Assembly (NCBI GenBank): GCA_002862085.1
Contig: PKCK01000081.1
Span: forward strand, 1-64,000
Source: Planctomycetota bacterium
Lineage (GTDB): Bacteria; Planctomycetota; UBA1135; GCA-002686595
DNA: 64,000 bases
Direction: 5' to 3'
A program made the position numbers and the translations under genes. The stretch's first letter is position 1. The number at the start of each line of letters is the position of its first letter. Under the pieces are notes generated by a model. The model did not search any database. It was not told the origin of the DNA and saw only the letters and a list, made by a program, of their open reading frames with translations. This document shows positions 25,150 through 35,141 of the stretch, piece after piece.

Positions 25150-27002
25150 CGGACGAGGGAACGAACGCGGGCCGGGCGCGGATCCGGGCGGCGGCCCTGC
25201 TGCTCCTCATCGTGGTCCCGGGCTTCCTGCGCCTGTGGCCCGTGGGACACGGCGCGCCCCGGACGGAGTACGTGCCGGACACGCACGTCGTTCGCAACGC
25301 GCTCCACATGGCGAAGGACCGCGACCTGGTCCCGCCCGGCGGCGCCTACTCGACCTATCCCTACCTGCTGGCCTACACCCTCGTGCCCGTCTACGCGGCG
25401 GACTTCGTCGCGGGCAAGGTCACCGGCGAGTGGAGCGACGGCGCCGGCTACGGCGATCATCTGCGCGAACGCCCGTGGCGCGCGCACCGGCTGGCGCGGA
25501 TCGTCTTCGCGATCATCGCCTCCCTCACGCCGCTCCTCGTCTTCCTCGCGGCGCGGGCAGCGGGCCTCGGCGCCGGGGCCTGGGTCGCCGGATGGCTGAC
25601 GGCGACCTGCTTGCTCCACGTCCAGCTCTCCGTCCAGGAGCGGCCATGGGGTCCGATGATGGCCCCCCTCGCGGCGAGCCTGTGGGCGGCGATCGTGCAC
25701 GTCCGCACGGGTCGGCGCCGCGCGCTCGTCCTCTCGGGCGTGGCCGCCGGCGTGGCGGGCGCGATGCACCAGGGCGGCATGCCCTTCCTCGGCCTCGCCG
25801 GGCTCGCGTGGGCCCTCGCCCCGCGGGACCTCGTCGGGCCGCTCACCGCGCGCATCGTCGGCGGCGTGCTCACCGTCGCCGCGTTCGCCGCCGTGGTCCT
25901 CCTCCTCGGCCATCCCTACGTGCTGGTCCACGGCCGTCCGGAGACCGCCGCCGCGGGCGCGGAGTTCGTGAAGCAGGGAATGACGACCATCCAGATCGGC
26001 AACCAGCAGCTCCAGCTCTGGATCCGCTGGGCGTCCTTCCCGGCGCTCGCGCGCGCCTTCGCGGGATACGACCCCGTGATCCTCGCCCTCGGTCTCGTGG
26101 GCGCCGCGGCCGCGTTCCGCCAGCGCGTCATGATCCCCGCGCTCGTCTTCGTCCTCGGTTGGGGCGCGTTCTTCATGACGAACGGGGGCGAGCACACGCG
26201 CTACCTCCTTCCCATGGCCGTCCTGCTCGCGCTCCCGGCGGGCTTCGCCGTCGAGCGCTTCGCCACCTCGACGCCGCTCCGGATCGCCGCGGGTGTGCTC
26301 CTGCTCCTCCCCCTCGTCCAGGCGCTGCGCCTCGGAACGATCCTGCGCCAGCCCGACACCCGCGCCGCGGCGGAGGAGCTGCTCGCCGAGCTGCCCGAGG
26401 GCGCCCGGGTGGCCATCGACGTCTACGGCCCGATCGTCGAGCAGACGCGTGCGGGGCTCGAGACGACGGACCGCCTGCGCGACCTCTACGCACGCGAGGC
26501 CTTCCGCGCCGGCCAGCTCTTGGCGGGAACGGCCCGGACCCCGGGCGTCGACGCCTTCCGCATCGAGGACGCGATGCTCTTCGATCCCCGCCACCGCGGC
26601 TCCGAGGTGCGCCAGCTGCCCCCGCGCCTCGACGGGAGCGCGCGCCCCCCGCTGCCCGAGACCCAGGACGCCGGCGAGGTCCTCGCCGCCCTCGGCGCGA
26701 CCCACGTCCTGCTCGTGGATCGCACGCCGGACGACGGCCGGCCGCCGCTCCTGATCGATCCCGAGCCCTCGCTCCCGAACGAGTTCGACGGCCCCGGCGC
26801 GCCGCCCGTCCCGAAGCTCGGCCCCCTCGCGGTGGGCCCGGCCCTCTGGCGCCTGCACCCGGCCTGGTCCGACCCGGCGACGCCCGACGCCGCCGCGGCC
26901 CGCGACGGCCACCTCCCGGCGACCCTGGCCTTCCCGCTGGTCGACCTGTGGCGCGTCCAGCGACCCGGCCCCGCGCTCTCGCTGCACGCGCTCAGTCGCT
27001 AA
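25146..27002 (+). CDS. Polytopic membrane glycosyltransferase-like protein (PMT/GT-C type)
   Basis: A 618-residue protein with about ten membrane helices in the first 420 residues and a soluble C-terminal domain. The first periplasmic loop has an acidic PDTHVVRNAL segment and a later GGEHTRYLLPM, the layout of GT-C lipid-linked-sugar transferases (PMT/ArnT). No invariant motif proves the activity. The start is TTG at 25146, which overlaps the BFN stop codon as TTGA. The donor, acceptor and partner genes are unknown. Confidence 0.78.
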   Translation: MTDEGTNAGRARIRAAALLLLIVVPGFLRLWPVGHGAPRTEYVPDTHVVRNALHMAKDRDLVPPGGAYSTYPYLLAYTLVPVYAADFVAGKVTGEWSDGAGYGDHLRERPWRAHRLARIVFAIIASLTPLLVFLAARAAGLGAGAWVAGWLTATCLLHVQLSVQERPWGPMMAPLAASLWAAIVHVRTGRRRALVLSGVAAGVAGAMHQGGMPFLGLAGLAWALAPRDLVGPLTARIVGGVLTVAAFAAVVLLLGHPYVLVHGRPETAAAGAEFVKQGMTTIQIGNQQLQLWIRWASFPALARAFAGYDPVILALGLVGAAAAFRQRVMIPALVFVLGWGAFFMTNGGEHTRYLLPMAVLLALPAGFAVERFATSTPLRIAAGVLLLLPLVQALRLGTILRQPDTRAAAEELLAELPEGARVAIDVYGPIVEQTRAGLETTDRLRDLYAREAFRAGQLLAGTARTPGVDAFRIEDAMLFDPRHRGSEVRQLPPRLDGSARPPLPETQDAGEVLAALGATHVLLVDRTPDDGRPPLLIDPEPSLPNEFDGPGAPPVPKLGPLAVGPALWRLHPAWSDPATPDAAAARDGHLPATLAFPLVDLWRVQRPGPALSLHALSR

Positions 27003-27036
27003 CATCCGCCCACGCGCCCACCGGACGGCGCGCCGC

Positions 27037-27126
27037 GGAGGTGTGGCAGAGTCTGGCTGAATGCACCGGTTTTGAAAACCGACGTGGGGCAACCCACCGG
27101 GGGTTCGAATCCCTCCGCCTCCGCCA
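27037..27126 (+). tRNA. tRNA-Ser(UGA)
   Basis: Class II tRNA with acceptor GGAGGTG (27037-27043) pairing CGCCTCC (27116-27122), anticodon loop TTTGAAA with anticodon TGA, a long variable arm (GTGGGGCAACCCAC) and T loop TTCGAAT. The CCA end is encoded (27124-27126). It closely matches E. coli tRNA-Ser(UGA). Confidence 0.96.
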
Positions 27127-27150
27127 CTCCCTCTTCGGAGAGCGCGACCC

Positions 27151-30100
27151 TCAGTCGACGTCGAGGAGCTGGACCGCTCCGGAGGGCGTGACCGCCACGA
27201 CCTGCGCGGTCACGCGGTCCGGCTCGAGCCCGAGGAGTGATTCGACGGCGCTGCGGTAGGCGCCGAGCTGCTGGCGCGAGCGCGCGACGAGGGCGGCGGC
27301 GTCGAGCTCCTCGACGACCTTGAAGTCGAGGATCGTGGCGGCGACGGCGCGCCCCTCCTCCAACCGGAGGACGAGGCGGTCGATCGCGCCGCGCATGCGG
27401 CGCGGGCCGCCGTCGAGGTCGGTCATCTCCACGTCGAAGGCGCGCTCGCGCTCGAGGCGCCAGTCGCCCGGCGGCCGGGTGAGGAGCGAGCGCATGACGT
27501 CCGTCTCGAGGGCGGCGCGGTGGATCGCGATGGCCTCGGCCGTGGGCGCGTCCGGGCGGCCGTCCACGCGCGCGCAGGCGGCGCGCAGCTGATCGTCGGA
27601 GCGGGGATCCCCCGCCGCCGCGTCCGCCAGCCACTCGATCCCCTCGAGAAGCGCATGGACGAGGCTCCCGCGGCGCGTCCTCCGATCCTCGGAGGCGCCC
27701 GGGCCGGTGGGCCGGAGGTGCTGGACCGGGGGCGGGCCGGGCTCGAGGGAGAGGGGGCGCTCCTCCACGACCTCGTCGCTCTTCTCCCGCGCGGCGGCGT
27801 TCCCGAAGTCGCCGGTGGAGTCCGGGTGCTCCCAGGCGAGAAGGGGTTCGGAGCCGTCGCCGAGATCGGTCCCGTCCGCGAGCTCGACCGCGAAGAGGCG
27901 CGCGAAGCTGAAGGCGTCGCCGCTCATCTGCTCGAAGGGAACGATCATCTCGAGGCCGTGCACCGCGCGGGTCAGGGCCACGTAGAGCGTCGAGAGCGCA
28001 TCGGTCATCGACCGCTCCTTGGCCCCCTCGAAGAGATCACGGAGCTGGGGATGGTGCTCGCAGAGATCCTTCTTCGGCGTGACCGAGAGCACGTGGGGCG
28101 GCGCGGTCTCGTCGGCGCTCTCGCGCAGGATGCCCTTGGGGGTGAGCTCGATCCTCCGGCCGAGGTCCGGGAGCACGACGATGTCGTACTCGAGGCCCTT
28201 GGAGGCGTGGATCGTCATCACCTTGACCCGCGCCGCGGACGGGTCGGCGATCGCCTTCGAGCGCACCAGATCGGCGAAGTCCTTGGGCCGGCCGGCGGCG
28301 CCGCTCGCCTCCGTGGCCTGCGCCAGCTCGACGAGCTGGTCGAGGCGTCGCGAGTCCCACGCGGCGAGGCCCGGGGCGATGCGCTCCGCCCAGGTCCGGA
28401 CGAAGGCGCCGAGCCCGCCGTGGGTCAGCTCGGCACGCAGCCGCCGCCCCGCGACCTCCGCGGCGCGCGCGGCCTCCTCGCCCTCGACGTCCAGCTCGGA
28501 CGCGGAGAGGCCGAGCTCCTCCGCCACCGGTGAGCGCGCCACCTGGAGCCGCGCCACGCCGTCCTCGGGGTGATCCGCGAGGTGGAGGAGCGCGAGCACC
28601 CAGGTCACCGCGGCCGTGTCGGTGAGGGGCTTGCCGCCCTCGTCGCTCGCCTCGATCCTCCGCGCGCCGAGGGCGAAGCGCAGGGCCGCGAGCTCCTTCT
28701 TCGTGCGCAGGAGCACCCCGATCGACGCCTCGGGGTGCTCGTGGTACAGCTCCTCGATGCGGTCGACCGCGAAGCGCACCGCGCTGTCGAGGTCGCGGTC
28801 GCCGTCGCGCTTGCGCGGCGCCAGCCAGAGCCGCGCCGCGCCGGGGAGGTCCGTGAGCGCGGACTCGTGGGGGGCGAAGGACGAGACCCACTCCTCCGTG
28901 GCCCGGTGCGCCGCCTCGCGCCCCGCCGAGGTGAACACCACGCGGCGCTCCATCCCGTCGAAGACGCGGTTGACCGCGTCGAGCACGACCGGCGAGGAGC
29001 GGTAGCTGCGCTGCAGCGGCTCGCTGACGAGGCCGGGATGCCGCTCCCCCATCCGCCCGAGGAGCCGCGGCTCGCCGCCGCGCCAGCCGTAGATCGACTG
29101 CTTGACGTCCCCGACGCAGAAGAAGGTCCGCAGCTCGTCGCCGCCGGCGAGGATCTCCTCGGCGAGGGGCAGGAGCAGCCGCCACTGGCCGGGCGCGGTG
29201 TCCTGGAACTCGTCGAGCAGGAGGTGGTCGATACGACCGTCGAGCCGGAAGGTGACGTCGCGCAGCCAGGTGGCGCGCTCGCCGCGCGCCGGGCCGTCGA
29301 GGAGCGCGCCCTGGAAGTCGCTGAAGCGCCACGCCGAGAGCTCCGTGCGGAGGGCGCGCTCGGCGCTGTGGTAGCCGGTGAGGAGCCGGCCCGTGGCCGC
29401 GTTGCGCTCGCGCAGGTCCTCGACCCGCACCGACGCCAGGAGCTGGTGGAGGATCAGGAGCGCGTCGACGAGGTCGTCGGGGAGCGGCGCCTTGTAGTAC
29501 TCCGGAACCGGGTCGAGGGCCTTCACGGCGAAGCCCTTGCCCATCGCCTCCTCGAGCGCCGCGCGGTCGAGGTCGAGGTCGAAGCTCTCGAGGGGGTCTT
29601 TCAGGGTCTGATGGGCCTTGGCCCAGCGCGAGTCCGGCTTGCCCTTGCTCGTGGTGGGCACCTGGAAGTCCAGCACGGCGCGGATCGCCTCCGAGAGCGC
29701 GACGTCGGCCGGCCGCTCGAGCGGAGCGATCCTCCCCCACGCCCCGTCGACGGCCTGCCGGGCCAGCTCGTCGGCGTCCTCGACGACCGTCGCCATCGAA
29801 GCCGCCGCGCTCCGCTCGGCCCCGCCGCGGGCGATGCCGCGCAGGAGCTCGAGCTGCTCGTCGTCCTCGGCGACCTCCAGGAGACGCGCGATGGCCTCGA
29901 GGGTGAGCGCCTTCTCCTCCACCTCGCTCGTGATCCGCCAGCCCGGCGCGATCTCGAGCTGGTCCCCGAAGAGGCCCGCGAGCCGCACGAAGAAGGCGTC
30001 GAGGGTGCGGACCTGGAAGCGGCCGATGCCCCGCAGGAGCCGCGCGAGGACGCCGCGGCAGTGCGCGGTGTTCACGATCTCCGCGCCGCCGGGCACGAGG

Positions 30101-30393
30101 TCCTCGGCGATGTCGCGGATCTGCGCCCGCGCCTCCTCGCCCGCCTCGCTCTCCTCGGCGGCGTCCGCCACGCGCGCCAGCACGCGGTCGAGGATCTCCC
30201 CCGCCGCTTTGCGGGTGAAGGTCGTCGCGAGGACGCGCTCCGGGGGCACGCCGAGCACCAGCAGCGTCGCGAACTGGCCGGCGAGGGCGTAGGTCTTCCC
30301 CGTGCCCGCGGAGGCCAAGAGCAGCTTGCGCGCGGCGGGGCCGCCGACCTCGGCGGGCGGCTCCTCGTCGAAGAGTCCAGGGCCGTCGATCAC
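27151..30393 (-). CDS. AddA-like UvrD/Rep helicase-nuclease
   Basis: A 1080-residue double-strand-break end-processing enzyme. All superfamily 1 motifs are present in order: Walker A ASAGTGKT, Ia TTFTRKAA, II LLDEFQDT, III CVGDVKQSIYGWRGG, IV SYRSSP, V TIHASKGLEYD and VI YVALTRAVHG. The C-terminal PD-(D/E)XK nuclease has GAIDRL, ILDFKVVEE and the QQLGAY motif. It should unwind 3'-5' and cut one strand, loading recombinase with its AddB partner. The GTG start at 30393 overlaps the TGA of the AddB-like gene. It is the last gene of a long minus-strand operon and ends 24 bases from the tRNA. Confidence 0.92.
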   Translation of the reverse strand: MIDGPGLFDEEPPAEVGGPAARKLLLASAGTGKTYALAGQFATLLVLGVPPERVLATTFTRKAAGEILDRVLARVADAAEESEAGEEARAQIRDIAEDLVPGGAEIVNTAHCRGVLARLLRGIGRFQVRTLDAFFVRLAGLFGDQLEIAPGWRITSEVEEKALTLEAIARLLEVAEDDEQLELLRGIARGGAERSAAASMATVVEDADELARQAVDGAWGRIAPLERPADVALSEAIRAVLDFQVPTTSKGKPDSRWAKAHQTLKDPLESFDLDLDRAALEEAMGKGFAVKALDPVPEYYKAPLPDDLVDALLILHQLLASVRVEDLRERNAATGRLLTGYHSAERALRTELSAWRFSDFQGALLDGPARGERATWLRDVTFRLDGRIDHLLLDEFQDTAPGQWRLLLPLAEEILAGGDELRTFFCVGDVKQSIYGWRGGEPRLLGRMGERHPGLVSEPLQRSYRSSPVVLDAVNRVFDGMERRVVFTSAGREAAHRATEEWVSSFAPHESALTDLPGAARLWLAPRKRDGDRDLDSAVRFAVDRIEELYHEHPEASIGVLLRTKKELAALRFALGARRIEASDEGGKPLTDTAAVTWVLALLHLADHPEDGVARLQVARSPVAEELGLSASELDVEGEEAARAAEVAGRRLRAELTHGGLGAFVRTWAERIAPGLAAWDSRRLDQLVELAQATEASGAAGRPKDFADLVRSKAIADPSAARVKVMTIHASKGLEYDIVVLPDLGRRIELTPKGILRESADETAPPHVLSVTPKKDLCEHHPQLRDLFEGAKERSMTDALSTLYVALTRAVHGLEMIVPFEQMSGDAFSFARLFAVELADGTDLGDGSEPLLAWEHPDSTGDFGNAAAREKSDEVVEERPLSLEPGPPPVQHLRPTGPGASEDRRTRRGSLVHALLEGIEWLADAAAGDPRSDDQLRAACARVDGRPDAPTAEAIAIHRAALETDVMRSLLTRPPGDWRLERERAFDVEMTDLDGGPRRMRGAIDRLVLRLEEGRAVAATILDFKVVEELDAAALVARSRQQLGAYRSAVESLLGLEPDRVTAQVVAVTPSGAVQLLDVD

Positions 30394-33281
30394 GCGCCCT
30401 CCTCCTCGTCGTCGTCCGTGCTCGGCGCCACCACGAGGCCGACGCCGAGCAGCTCCTCCTCGAGGGCTGGCAGCCTGCGCAGCTTGCCGTGTTCAGAGAG
30501 CTCGCCCGCGCGCACCGCCCGCACGACGTCCCGCGCCGCGTCGAGCGCCCGGTCGAGCTCGTCGAGGTGCCACCAGGAGCCGCTCAGGACCTCCAGCCCC
30601 GCCCGGGTCCCGTCCCCCGGGAGGTTGACGTAGCCGAGCTCCGGGAGCGCCCCGCCAGTGAGTTCCTGGACGAGCAGCGCGTAGAGCGGGAGCTGGAGAT
30701 CCCTCCAGGCCCCGTCCCTGGTCCGCACGTCCTTCGGCTTCTTCGCCTTGTGGCCGGTCTTGTAGTCGATGACCGACCAGGACCCGTTCGTGTGCCGCTC
30801 GATGCGGTCGATCTTGCCCTTGATCCAGACGGGCGCCTCGTCCGCGCCCATGTCCAGCCGCACCATCCCCCGTCGCCGGCCGTCGATCTCCTCGCCCTCG
30901 GGCACGTCGAGTCCCGGCGACCACTCCACCGCCTCGATGCTCCACCCTTCTCGCGCGCGACGCGCCTGGAAGGCCGCGAACTCCTGGAAGCGGCGCTCGA
31001 GCTGGCGCATCTGGAGCGGGACGGACGCGAGCACGCTGGCGGGGAACCGCTCGGCGCGCGCCCGGTGGAGCCGGTCGACGAGGAAGCCCTCGATCGCCTC
31101 CGCGTCGGGCGACGCCTTGAGCGCGCTCCGGCCGAACGCCTCGAGCACGTCGTGGGCGAGGTTGCCGAAGCCCAGCGGGTCCAGCTCCGCGGCCCGGTCG
31201 TCCACCGTCTCGAGGCGCAGCTGGCGCCGGAGGTGGAAGAGGATCGGCGACTCCAGGTGCTGCGAGAAGGACGTGACGGTGAAGACCTCGGGCGCCTCCC
31301 GCGGCTGGACCACCGGCGGCAGCGTCACGGGCCCCGCGTCCTCGCGCTCGGTCGGCGCGAAGCGCGCCTCCCTCTGGGCGTGACGGACGCGCTCCACGGC
31401 CTCCGCCTCGGGCGCCGCGAAGGCGAGGCGGCTCGGGAAGAGCGGGTCGCCGTCGCGCGTGCGCCGTCCGCTGACGAAGTGCACGTCCTTCCCCGACGCG
31501 AGCAGACCCGCGAGCAGGTGATGGTCCCGGGCCTGACGCCGCTCGTCGCAGGGGAGCCCGAGCCGCGCGCGGAGCGAGTCCGGCAGGAGCGAGTCCGTGT
31601 CCGAGGACTCCGGCACGCGGCCCTCGTTGAAGCCCGTGACGACCGCGAAGGGCGCGTCGTCGAGCAGCAGCTCGAGCCACCCGAGGAGCTCGACCGTCGG
31701 CTCGTCCGCGCCGGACGGCGCCGGCGGCACGTCGCCGTCGGCCGCCGCCGCGCGGCGCACGAGGTCGCAGCAGGCCGCCGCCGTGACGCGCCCCGCGAGA
31801 CGCGGCGGGAGCTCGGGCAGCGCGCGCAGGGCGCCGCGCACCGCGGCCCAGCTGGCGCGCAGGGCCCGGGCGTGCTCGGCGCGCTCCCCCTCGAAGGAGG
31901 CGTCGGGGTCCAGCAGCGGGTGCTCGCCGTAGACGCGCTCGAGGAAGGCCGCGAGCTGCTCGACCTGACGCGGGAGCTCGAGGGCCTCCGTCGGCCCGGA
32001 GGCCACCAGCCCGCCGAGCAGGCCCCCCAGCGCCTCGAGCAGCTCGCGCGGGTCCGCGCGACGCCGCACCCGCGGCGGGACGTCGGCCGGCCCCTCGACC
32101 ACGCGGCGCGGCAGCGCGGCGGCGCGGTAGGCGTCGAGGCGCGCGACGGGGTCGTGGTCGAGCTGCGCCGCGAGGACGCGATCGAGGTCCGCATGGCGCA
32201 GGAGCGCGGCGAGGTCCTCGAAGGAGCGCGTCCGCAGGAACGCCTCGAGCAGGCTGATCAGCCGCGCGGGCGCGGTCCGGTCGAAGGGGGTGCCCGCCGC
32301 GTCGCGCGCCCGGATGCCCGTGGCGGCGAGGCGGCGCTCGAGGTACGGGATCACCTCGTCGTCCGGCACGCCGACGACCAGTTCGTCCGCGCGGGTGGGG
32401 CCGCCCTCCCGCGCAGCCAGCGACACAGCGCGCCGCGCCTGCTCGTCCGGGCCGCCCGCGACGTGCCAGCGTTCGAGAGGCAGCGGCACGTCGCGCCGCG
32501 CCCACGCCTCGGGGAGCAGCGCGCCCGCGCCGTCGAAGAGAGAGGCCTCGCTCTCCTCCGCGAACACGAGGGCACGCGCCGGCTCACGCAGGGCCGAGAG
32601 GGCGGCCCGCAGCATGTCCCCCACCTCGACGACCCCCACCGTCACGACGCGCGCGTCGCGTCGGACAGCGCCCGAGTCGACGGCGGCGCGCCGGCCCTCG
32701 TGGGGATCGAGCAGGCCGCACTCGTCGAGGGACACGCGCCACGCGTCCTGCACCTCGGCCAGGGCGCGCCAGCGGCGCACCTCGCTGCCGCTCGCGCCCT
32801 CGGCCTCGAGCTGGGCCGCGACGCCCGCGAAGTCGCGGGCCTCCACGGCGAGCTCTGCGTGCACCGATCGGACCTGCTCGGCGAGGCGCCACCACCCGCT
32901 CGCGTCGGTGGCGGCGGGCGGGTGGGCCGCGATCGGGCCGAGGGTCGACCAGGGCGCGCCGCGCAGGGCGCGCTCCCAGGCCAGCGTACGCGTCACCCGA
33001 TCAGCGACGGGGAGGTCGAGCTCCACCAGCTCGTCGACCAGCCGGCCCTGGGTCAGCACCCGCGGCGGGAAGAACCCGGTCCATCCGCGCGCGGCCATGG
33101 CGTGAGCGAGGTGCCCGAGCAGCGCACGACCGGCGCGCGCACCGGGCACCGCGACGAGAACATCGCCGAGGTCGAGGGGCCCATCGAGGTCCTCCACCAG
33201 GTGCGCCGCCGCGCGAGCCAGCAGCGACCCCCCCGGAGCGGAGCGGCCGAGGAACTCGACGCGGCAGATCGGGGCAGGCAT
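30390..33281 (-). CDS. AddB-like nuclease subunit without Fe-S cysteines
   Basis: A 963-residue partner of AddA. The N-terminal helicase-like part is degenerate: the P-loop position reads VPGARAGRA. The middle carries an AddB-like VVTGFNEGRVPES. The C-terminal PD-(D/E)XK nuclease is intact: KGKIDRIE, SVIDYKTG, LQLPLYA. The four cysteines that bind the Fe-S staple in classical AddB are absent: no cysteine lies in or after the nuclease domain. A RecC/AddB hybrid-like role, with one motor and two nucleases in the complex, is inferred. The ATG at 33281 follows the STT3-like gene by 53 bases. Confidence 0.88.
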   Translation of the reverse strand: MPAPICRVEFLGRSAPGGSLLARAAAHLVEDLDGPLDLGDVLVAVPGARAGRALLGHLAHAMAARGWTGFFPPRVLTQGRLVDELVELDLPVADRVTRTLAWERALRGAPWSTLGPIAAHPPAATDASGWWRLAEQVRSVHAELAVEARDFAGVAAQLEAEGASGSEVRRWRALAEVQDAWRVSLDECGLLDPHEGRRAAVDSGAVRRDARVVTVGVVEVGDMLRAALSALREPARALVFAEESEASLFDGAGALLPEAWARRDVPLPLERWHVAGGPDEQARRAVSLAAREGGPTRADELVVGVPDDEVIPYLERRLAATGIRARDAAGTPFDRTAPARLISLLEAFLRTRSFEDLAALLRHADLDRVLAAQLDHDPVARLDAYRAAALPRRVVEGPADVPPRVRRRADPRELLEALGGLLGGLVASGPTEALELPRQVEQLAAFLERVYGEHPLLDPDASFEGERAEHARALRASWAAVRGALRALPELPPRLAGRVTAAACCDLVRRAAAADGDVPPAPSGADEPTVELLGWLELLLDDAPFAVVTGFNEGRVPESSDTDSLLPDSLRARLGLPCDERRQARDHHLLAGLLASGKDVHFVSGRRTRDGDPLFPSRLAFAAPEAEAVERVRHAQREARFAPTEREDAGPVTLPPVVQPREAPEVFTVTSFSQHLESPILFHLRRQLRLETVDDRAAELDPLGFGNLAHDVLEAFGRSALKASPDAEAIEGFLVDRLHRARAERFPASVLASVPLQMRQLERRFQEFAAFQARRAREGWSIEAVEWSPGLDVPEGEEIDGRRRGMVRLDMGADEAPVWIKGKIDRIERHTNGSWSVIDYKTGHKAKKPKDVRTRDGAWRDLQLPLYALLVQELTGGALPELGYVNLPGDGTRAGLEVLSGSWWHLDELDRALDAARDVVRAVRAGELSEHGKLRRLPALEEELLGVGLVVAPSTDDDEEEGA

Positions 33282-33334
33282 GGACGCGATGGTAGCGACA
33301 CGAGGCTCGAACTCAGCGCGCCGGCTGGCGCCGC

Positions 33335-35104
33335 TCAGCGCTCGAGACGTCCGACCTGGAAGGGGTACCGCGAGGCGCCGCCCGCGGGGAGCTCGAGGGT
33401 CCAGCCGTAGCCTGCGCGGAGGGCGCGCTCCACGAGCACGTCACGCGGCTCCTCGAGGTCGGAGCCGTCGCGCACGAGCGTGCCGGCGCCGAGGCCCACG
33501 CTCGACGGCGCGACGTCGGAGCGCCAGAGCAGGAGCGGGCCGAGCGAGGGGTCGTTCAGGGCGGCGCGCGGGGAGTCCCGGCCCTCGACCGCGACGATGA
33601 AGGTCTCGAGGGCCGACGGGTCGAGGGAGCGGTCCGCCGCGGCCTCGGGCGGGTCGGGCGCGAGCGTGCCGGGGTGCGCCGATGCGAGCACCATGCACAG
33701 GCCGAGGGCCGCCGCGACGGCCCACGCGGGAGCGCCCCTCGACCGCCGCAGGACGAGCGGCACGAGCAGCGCCGCGAGCAGCATCGCCGCTGGCGGTACG
33801 GCCCAAGCGGCCTCGACGCCTCCGAAGCCCGAGAGCAGGGTCAGGCCGAGGCCGACGAAGAGCACGGGCGCGAGTTCGGGCCGGCGCACGGCGGCCCCCC
33901 CGCCGAGCAGGAGCGCCGCCGGGAGCGCGACGAGCCAGGAGAGCGCGAGGGGGCTCGACCACTGCGCCGCGCCCAGGAGGGACGCGACCCGCGCGGGGGC
34001 GGCCGTCCCGAAGAGGACAGCGCCCGCGAGGAGCGCGGCCGGGATCAGCGCCATGACAGGACGCCGTCCGACGAGGCGCGGCACGAGCGCGAAGGGCGCG
34101 AAGGCGAGCCAGCCCGCGCCGAGGAGTGCCAGCGGGAGCCAGGTCACGCCGACCATGCCCATGGGATCCCTCGTCACGAACGGATTCTCCACGGTCGCGG
34201 GGAGGAGCACGAGCAGCGCGACCTTGTGGAACGAGGTCACGAACACGGGGAACGAACGCGCGGGGACCGCGCGGCCCTCGGCGTCGCGGAAGGGCAGGAG
34301 GAGGCGGGCGAGGAAGGCGAGCTGGAGCAGCGCCACCGGGAGCAGCGCCGCCGCGTCCGAGGCCACCGCCAGCCCCGCCAGGAGCCCGGCGACCCCTCCA
34401 CGCACGGAGCTCCAGAAGGGCTGGTTGATGCGAGGCTGCATCCAGCCCCGGACGGTCACGAGGAGAGCGCCCGTGAGGAGCAGCGCGACCCAGCCCGCGG
34501 CGCTGCCGCTGCCGCGCGCGCTGGCCTCGACGTGGGTCGTCGCGAAGGCCACTCCGAGCCCGGCGACCGCAGCGGCGGCGGAGGCACCGGCGCCCGGCGT
34601 CACGAGCGCGGCGAGCAGCGCCGCGAGCAGGGCGGTCAGCGCCGCGAGGAGCGGCGGAGCCGCTGCGACCCAGCGCTCGATACGCGCGCGCTCCTCCGCG
34701 CCGGGCGGTGCGGCGGGTACGCGGGCCGACTCGTCGGCGAGGAGGTGCGCGAGGGAGGGCGACGCGCGGCGGTGGACAGCGGTGAGGAAGAGGTCGTATC
34801 CGGGGGCCCAGGGGATCGGCGCGCCCAGGTCCTCGTCGGCCGGGGGCGCCCCCTCGGCGAGCAGCGCGGGACCCAGCCCGTCCTCCCGCGCGGCCACCCA
34901 ACCGTGCCCCTCCACGGCCCGCGCCACGCGAACGGCTCGGTAGAGCGCGTCGGGCTCGACGAGGACCGCCGCCGCGCTCCCGCCGGGGGCCCCGGAAGGA
35001 TCCGCCACCCTCGCGATCCCCGGGCGGCCCCTGACCACGAACGCGGCCACGGCCGCGGTGGTCGCGATGGCGAGGAGGACGATGCGTGCCTTCGGCCCGT
35101 TCAT
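33335..35104 (-). CDS. Polytopic membrane protein, STT3-like GT-C candidate
   Basis: A 589-residue protein with about eleven membrane helices and a short soluble C-terminus. After the first helix, EPDALYRAVRVARAVEG and, 40 residues on, GAPIPWAPGYDLFLTAV resemble the first loop of STT3/PglB oligosaccharyltransferases (D-x-Y-x4-R). The large periplasmic WWDYG domain of STT3 is missing; the C-terminal domain is only about 110 residues. It may be a GT-C glycosyltransferase of other specificity. It lies 37 bases after the sulfatase gene, in the same operon. Confidence 0.7.
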   Translation of the reverse strand: MNGPKARIVLLAIATTAAVAAFVVRGRPGIARVADPSGAPGGSAAAVLVEPDALYRAVRVARAVEGHGWVAAREDGLGPALLAEGAPPADEDLGAPIPWAPGYDLFLTAVHRRASPSLAHLLADESARVPAAPPGAEERARIERWVAAAPPLLAALTALLAALLAALVTPGAGASAAAAVAGLGVAFATTHVEASARGSGSAAGWVALLLTGALLVTVRGWMQPRINQPFWSSVRGGVAGLLAGLAVASDAAALLPVALLQLAFLARLLLPFRDAEGRAVPARSFPVFVTSFHKVALLVLLPATVENPFVTRDPMGMVGVTWLPLALLGAGWLAFAPFALVPRLVGRRPVMALIPAALLAGAVLFGTAAPARVASLLGAAQWSSPLALSWLVALPAALLLGGGAAVRRPELAPVLFVGLGLTLLSGFGGVEAAWAVPPAAMLLAALLVPLVLRRSRGAPAWAVAAALGLCMVLASAHPGTLAPDPPEAAADRSLDPSALETFIVAVEGRDSPRAALNDPSLGPLLLWRSDVAPSSVGLGAGTLVRDGSDLEEPRDVLVERALRAGYGWTLELPAGGASRYPFQVGRLER

Positions 35105-35141
35105 GGGCGCGCCATGCTACGGAGGCCCGCTGGCCGTCGGG

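Noticed and set aside
30489-33410. A 973-codon open frame on the plus strand opposite the AddB-like gene
   Set aside because: It is a shadow of the real gene: its translation is rich in Arg/Pro/Gly/His, has no motifs, and mirrors GC-rich third positions. The same holds for long frames opposite the M3 peptidase, AddA and the FKBP gene.
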